Shown here in pieces: positions 6,001-6,343 of a stretch of DNA of 6,343 bases; positions within the stretch are counted from its first letter, which is position 1; each line of letters starts with the position of its first letter. Source of the stretch: an uncultured Eubacteriales bacterium. GTDB lineage: Bacteria; Bacillota; Clostridia; Oscillospirales; QAMX01. The position numbers were made by a program, and so were the translations under genes. The notes under the pieces were generated by a model. That model saw nothing but the letters and a program-made list of their open reading frames with translations, was not told the origin of the DNA and searched no databases. The stretch is from the NCBI GenBank assembly GCA_900551265.1, contig URVL01000136.1, positions 1 to 6,343 on the forward strand, given 5' to 3'.

Positions 6001-6343
6001 CAGCGGGGGAGAACACATCCAAAATACCGCCGCGGACGGCAAACTGTCCGCAGCCTTCCACACGGGACGTTCTGACATACCCTCCGGAAACCAGTCGCGC
6101 AATCAGGTCTTCCATGGAATACGTTTCGCCAATCCGGATATCAAAAGCGTTAGCATCTAAGTAATCCGGCGGCATGGTACGCTGAATCAGCGCATCAATG
6201 GAAGCTTTGCAGATACCGCAGCCTCGCCGCAACTCATCCAGTGCCCGTAATCTGGACGCTTCCCACTCGTGCGAGGCCGTTTCAACTGTATGGAATGTGA
6301 ATTCGCGCGGTGTCAGCAGAACGCAATCTTCATCTGAGAACGA
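3071..6343 (-). CDS. mfd: Transcription-repair coupling factor Mfd (N-terminus outside window)
   Basis: The C-terminal 1090 residues of Mfd are present; the frame is open to the right edge. Mfd is an ATP-driven translocase that removes RNA polymerase stalled at DNA damage and recruits UvrA for excision repair. Residues 1-270 are the UvrB-like module: RGGILDVF (104-111) and RIDFFGDE (120-127) keep R104, R120 and F124, spaced like the UvrA-contacting R165, R181 and F185 of E. coli Mfd. That offset of 61 suggests about 60 residues are missing. The RNA polymerase-interacting domain is near 422-500 (LHPGDLVVHDLHGIGRF from 426). Helicase motifs follow: Walker A GDVGFGKT 579-586, DEEQ 680-683, TATP 706-709, QIRGRVGR 849-856, then the translocation region (GFGAGFKIALRDLEIRGAGN). 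The C-terminal autoinhibitory TRCF domain spans about 935-1085. An in-frame TTG at 6232 is internal, not a start, since conserved sequence (VLLTPREFTFHTVE) lies upstream of it. No defect is seen. Confidence 0.97.
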   Translation of the reverse strand, partial: SFSDEDCVLLTPREFTFHTVETASHEWEASRLRALDELRRGCGICKASIDALIQRTMPPDYLDANAFDIRIGETYSMEDLIARLVSGGYVRTSRVEGCGQFAVRGGILDVFSPAAMQPARIDFFGDEVDTIGYFDPDTQRRTDDAASVRIIPAVETVPAAAEDGIAGLSAKMEALIHTNARRKNGRALEKTITEDLDRLKNEGTFPTADRYLPLIYTMATALDYLDSDRIFLCVESMRIRERIKNYTTELTEDMKSLLEEGILAPQQMVFCATWEDYLAKTRAHSCVLLESFIGSGLEPRPREILTVSAKQLPSYGGSLETALSDIRHYEREHYTVYVLASSEQRAKNLAELLAHEGIRAELDYDAMEAEPKSGVIISCGALSSGMEYPSIRLAVLTEGQILAARRSERRARPKTARNRIQSYADLHPGDLVVHDLHGIGRFVGIEKIKTDHVERDYIKIQYSGTDVLFIPATQLDMVSKYIGSAGDDAPVRLNKLSGTEWHKAKTRAKTAARGMAKRLIALYAERTRRPGYAFPPDDDWQRQFEDAFEYDETEDQLRCTEEIKRDMEKSYPMDRLLCGDVGFGKTEVALRAVMKCVLAGKQAAMLVPTTVLARQHYMTVMRRFSNYPIKIAMLSRFQNTNQTREIISRLSDGRIDFVVGTHKLLSKDMRFKDLGLLIIDEEQRFGVAQKERLRELAKGVDTLTMTATPIPRTLNMALSGVRDMSTLEEAPRDRRPVQTYVLEYDASVICDAIRREIARGGQVYYMHNRVETIDVTAGKLRRMLPDVVIDIGHGQMGENELNGVMRRMSDGETQVLVCTTIIESGIDIPNVNTLIVEDADQLGLAQLHQIRGRVGRSTRHAYAYLTYRRGRILSEVSTKRLSAMREFAGFGAGFKIALRDLEIRGAGNILGAEQSGHMMSVGYDMYLKLLEEAVLEERGETPLPRCETTAELRVSAGIPDSYLSDSGERMDIYRRIAFIKDDDDARDMIDELIDRCGEPPKAVLNLIDIALLRAAASAVNITEVTQKKDYLVLSFAKPDVERIMKLCGNREMNGRLLLNAGDKPYITYRLAQGDDPLKTARKLVDLYAKG

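Noticed and set aside
6230..6232. TTG at 6232 as the mfd start
   Set aside because: The frame stays open for 37 more codons to the window edge and these encode recognisable Mfd sequence, so the true start is outside the window.
1..6343. CRISPR arrays, tRNA or rRNA genes, insertion sequences, toxin-antitoxin or defence modules
   Set aside because: No spaced direct repeats, cloverleaf, transposase or matching protein motifs were seen on either strand; the window is almost fully explained by four chromosomal genes.

Overview
The window looks like chromosomal DNA of a low-to-mid GC Gram-positive anaerobe, most likely a clostridial Firmicute of the Oscillospiraceae/Ruminococcaceae type. This rests on strong AGGAGG-type ribosome binding sites, extended -10 promoters, and two protein types I associate with Clostridia: an FHA-FtsW/RodA fusion and a long CofE-like protein. 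The taxonomic call is inference; no rRNA or other marker is present. There is no mobile element, CRISPR array or RNA gene, and all four genes are intact within the window.

Layout. Positions 1-956 (minus strand, running off the left edge) hold the N-terminal 318 codons of a membrane protein: one transmembrane helix, a cytosolic phosphothreonine-binding FHA domain, then the first helices of a FtsW/RodA/SpoVE peptidoglycan polymerase. Its own extended -10 promoter lies in the 104-base gap to the next gene. Positions 1061-1516 (minus) encode a small GNAT-family acetyltransferase. Positions 1517-1763 are a divergent regulatory region: back-to-back promoters, a short GC-rich palindrome between them, and a rightward leader containing a terminator-like hairpin. 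Positions 1764-2948 (plus) encode a 394-residue protein of the coenzyme F420-0:L-glutamate ligase (CofE-like) family. Positions 2949-3072 hold two strong intrinsic terminators back to back, one for each of two convergent genes. Positions 3071-6343 (minus, running off the right edge) are mfd, the transcription-repair coupling factor, lacking only about 60 N-terminal residues.

The four genes do not form one pathway. The two leftward genes (GNAT, FHA-FtsW) may be partly co-transcribed, the CofE-like gene is a monocistronic unit with its own promoter and terminator, and mfd is the last gene of a leftward unit that starts outside the window. The points most worth a second look are the FHA-FtsW fusion, the CofE-like protein in a likely F420-free lineage, and the hairpin with a T-run in the leader of that gene.
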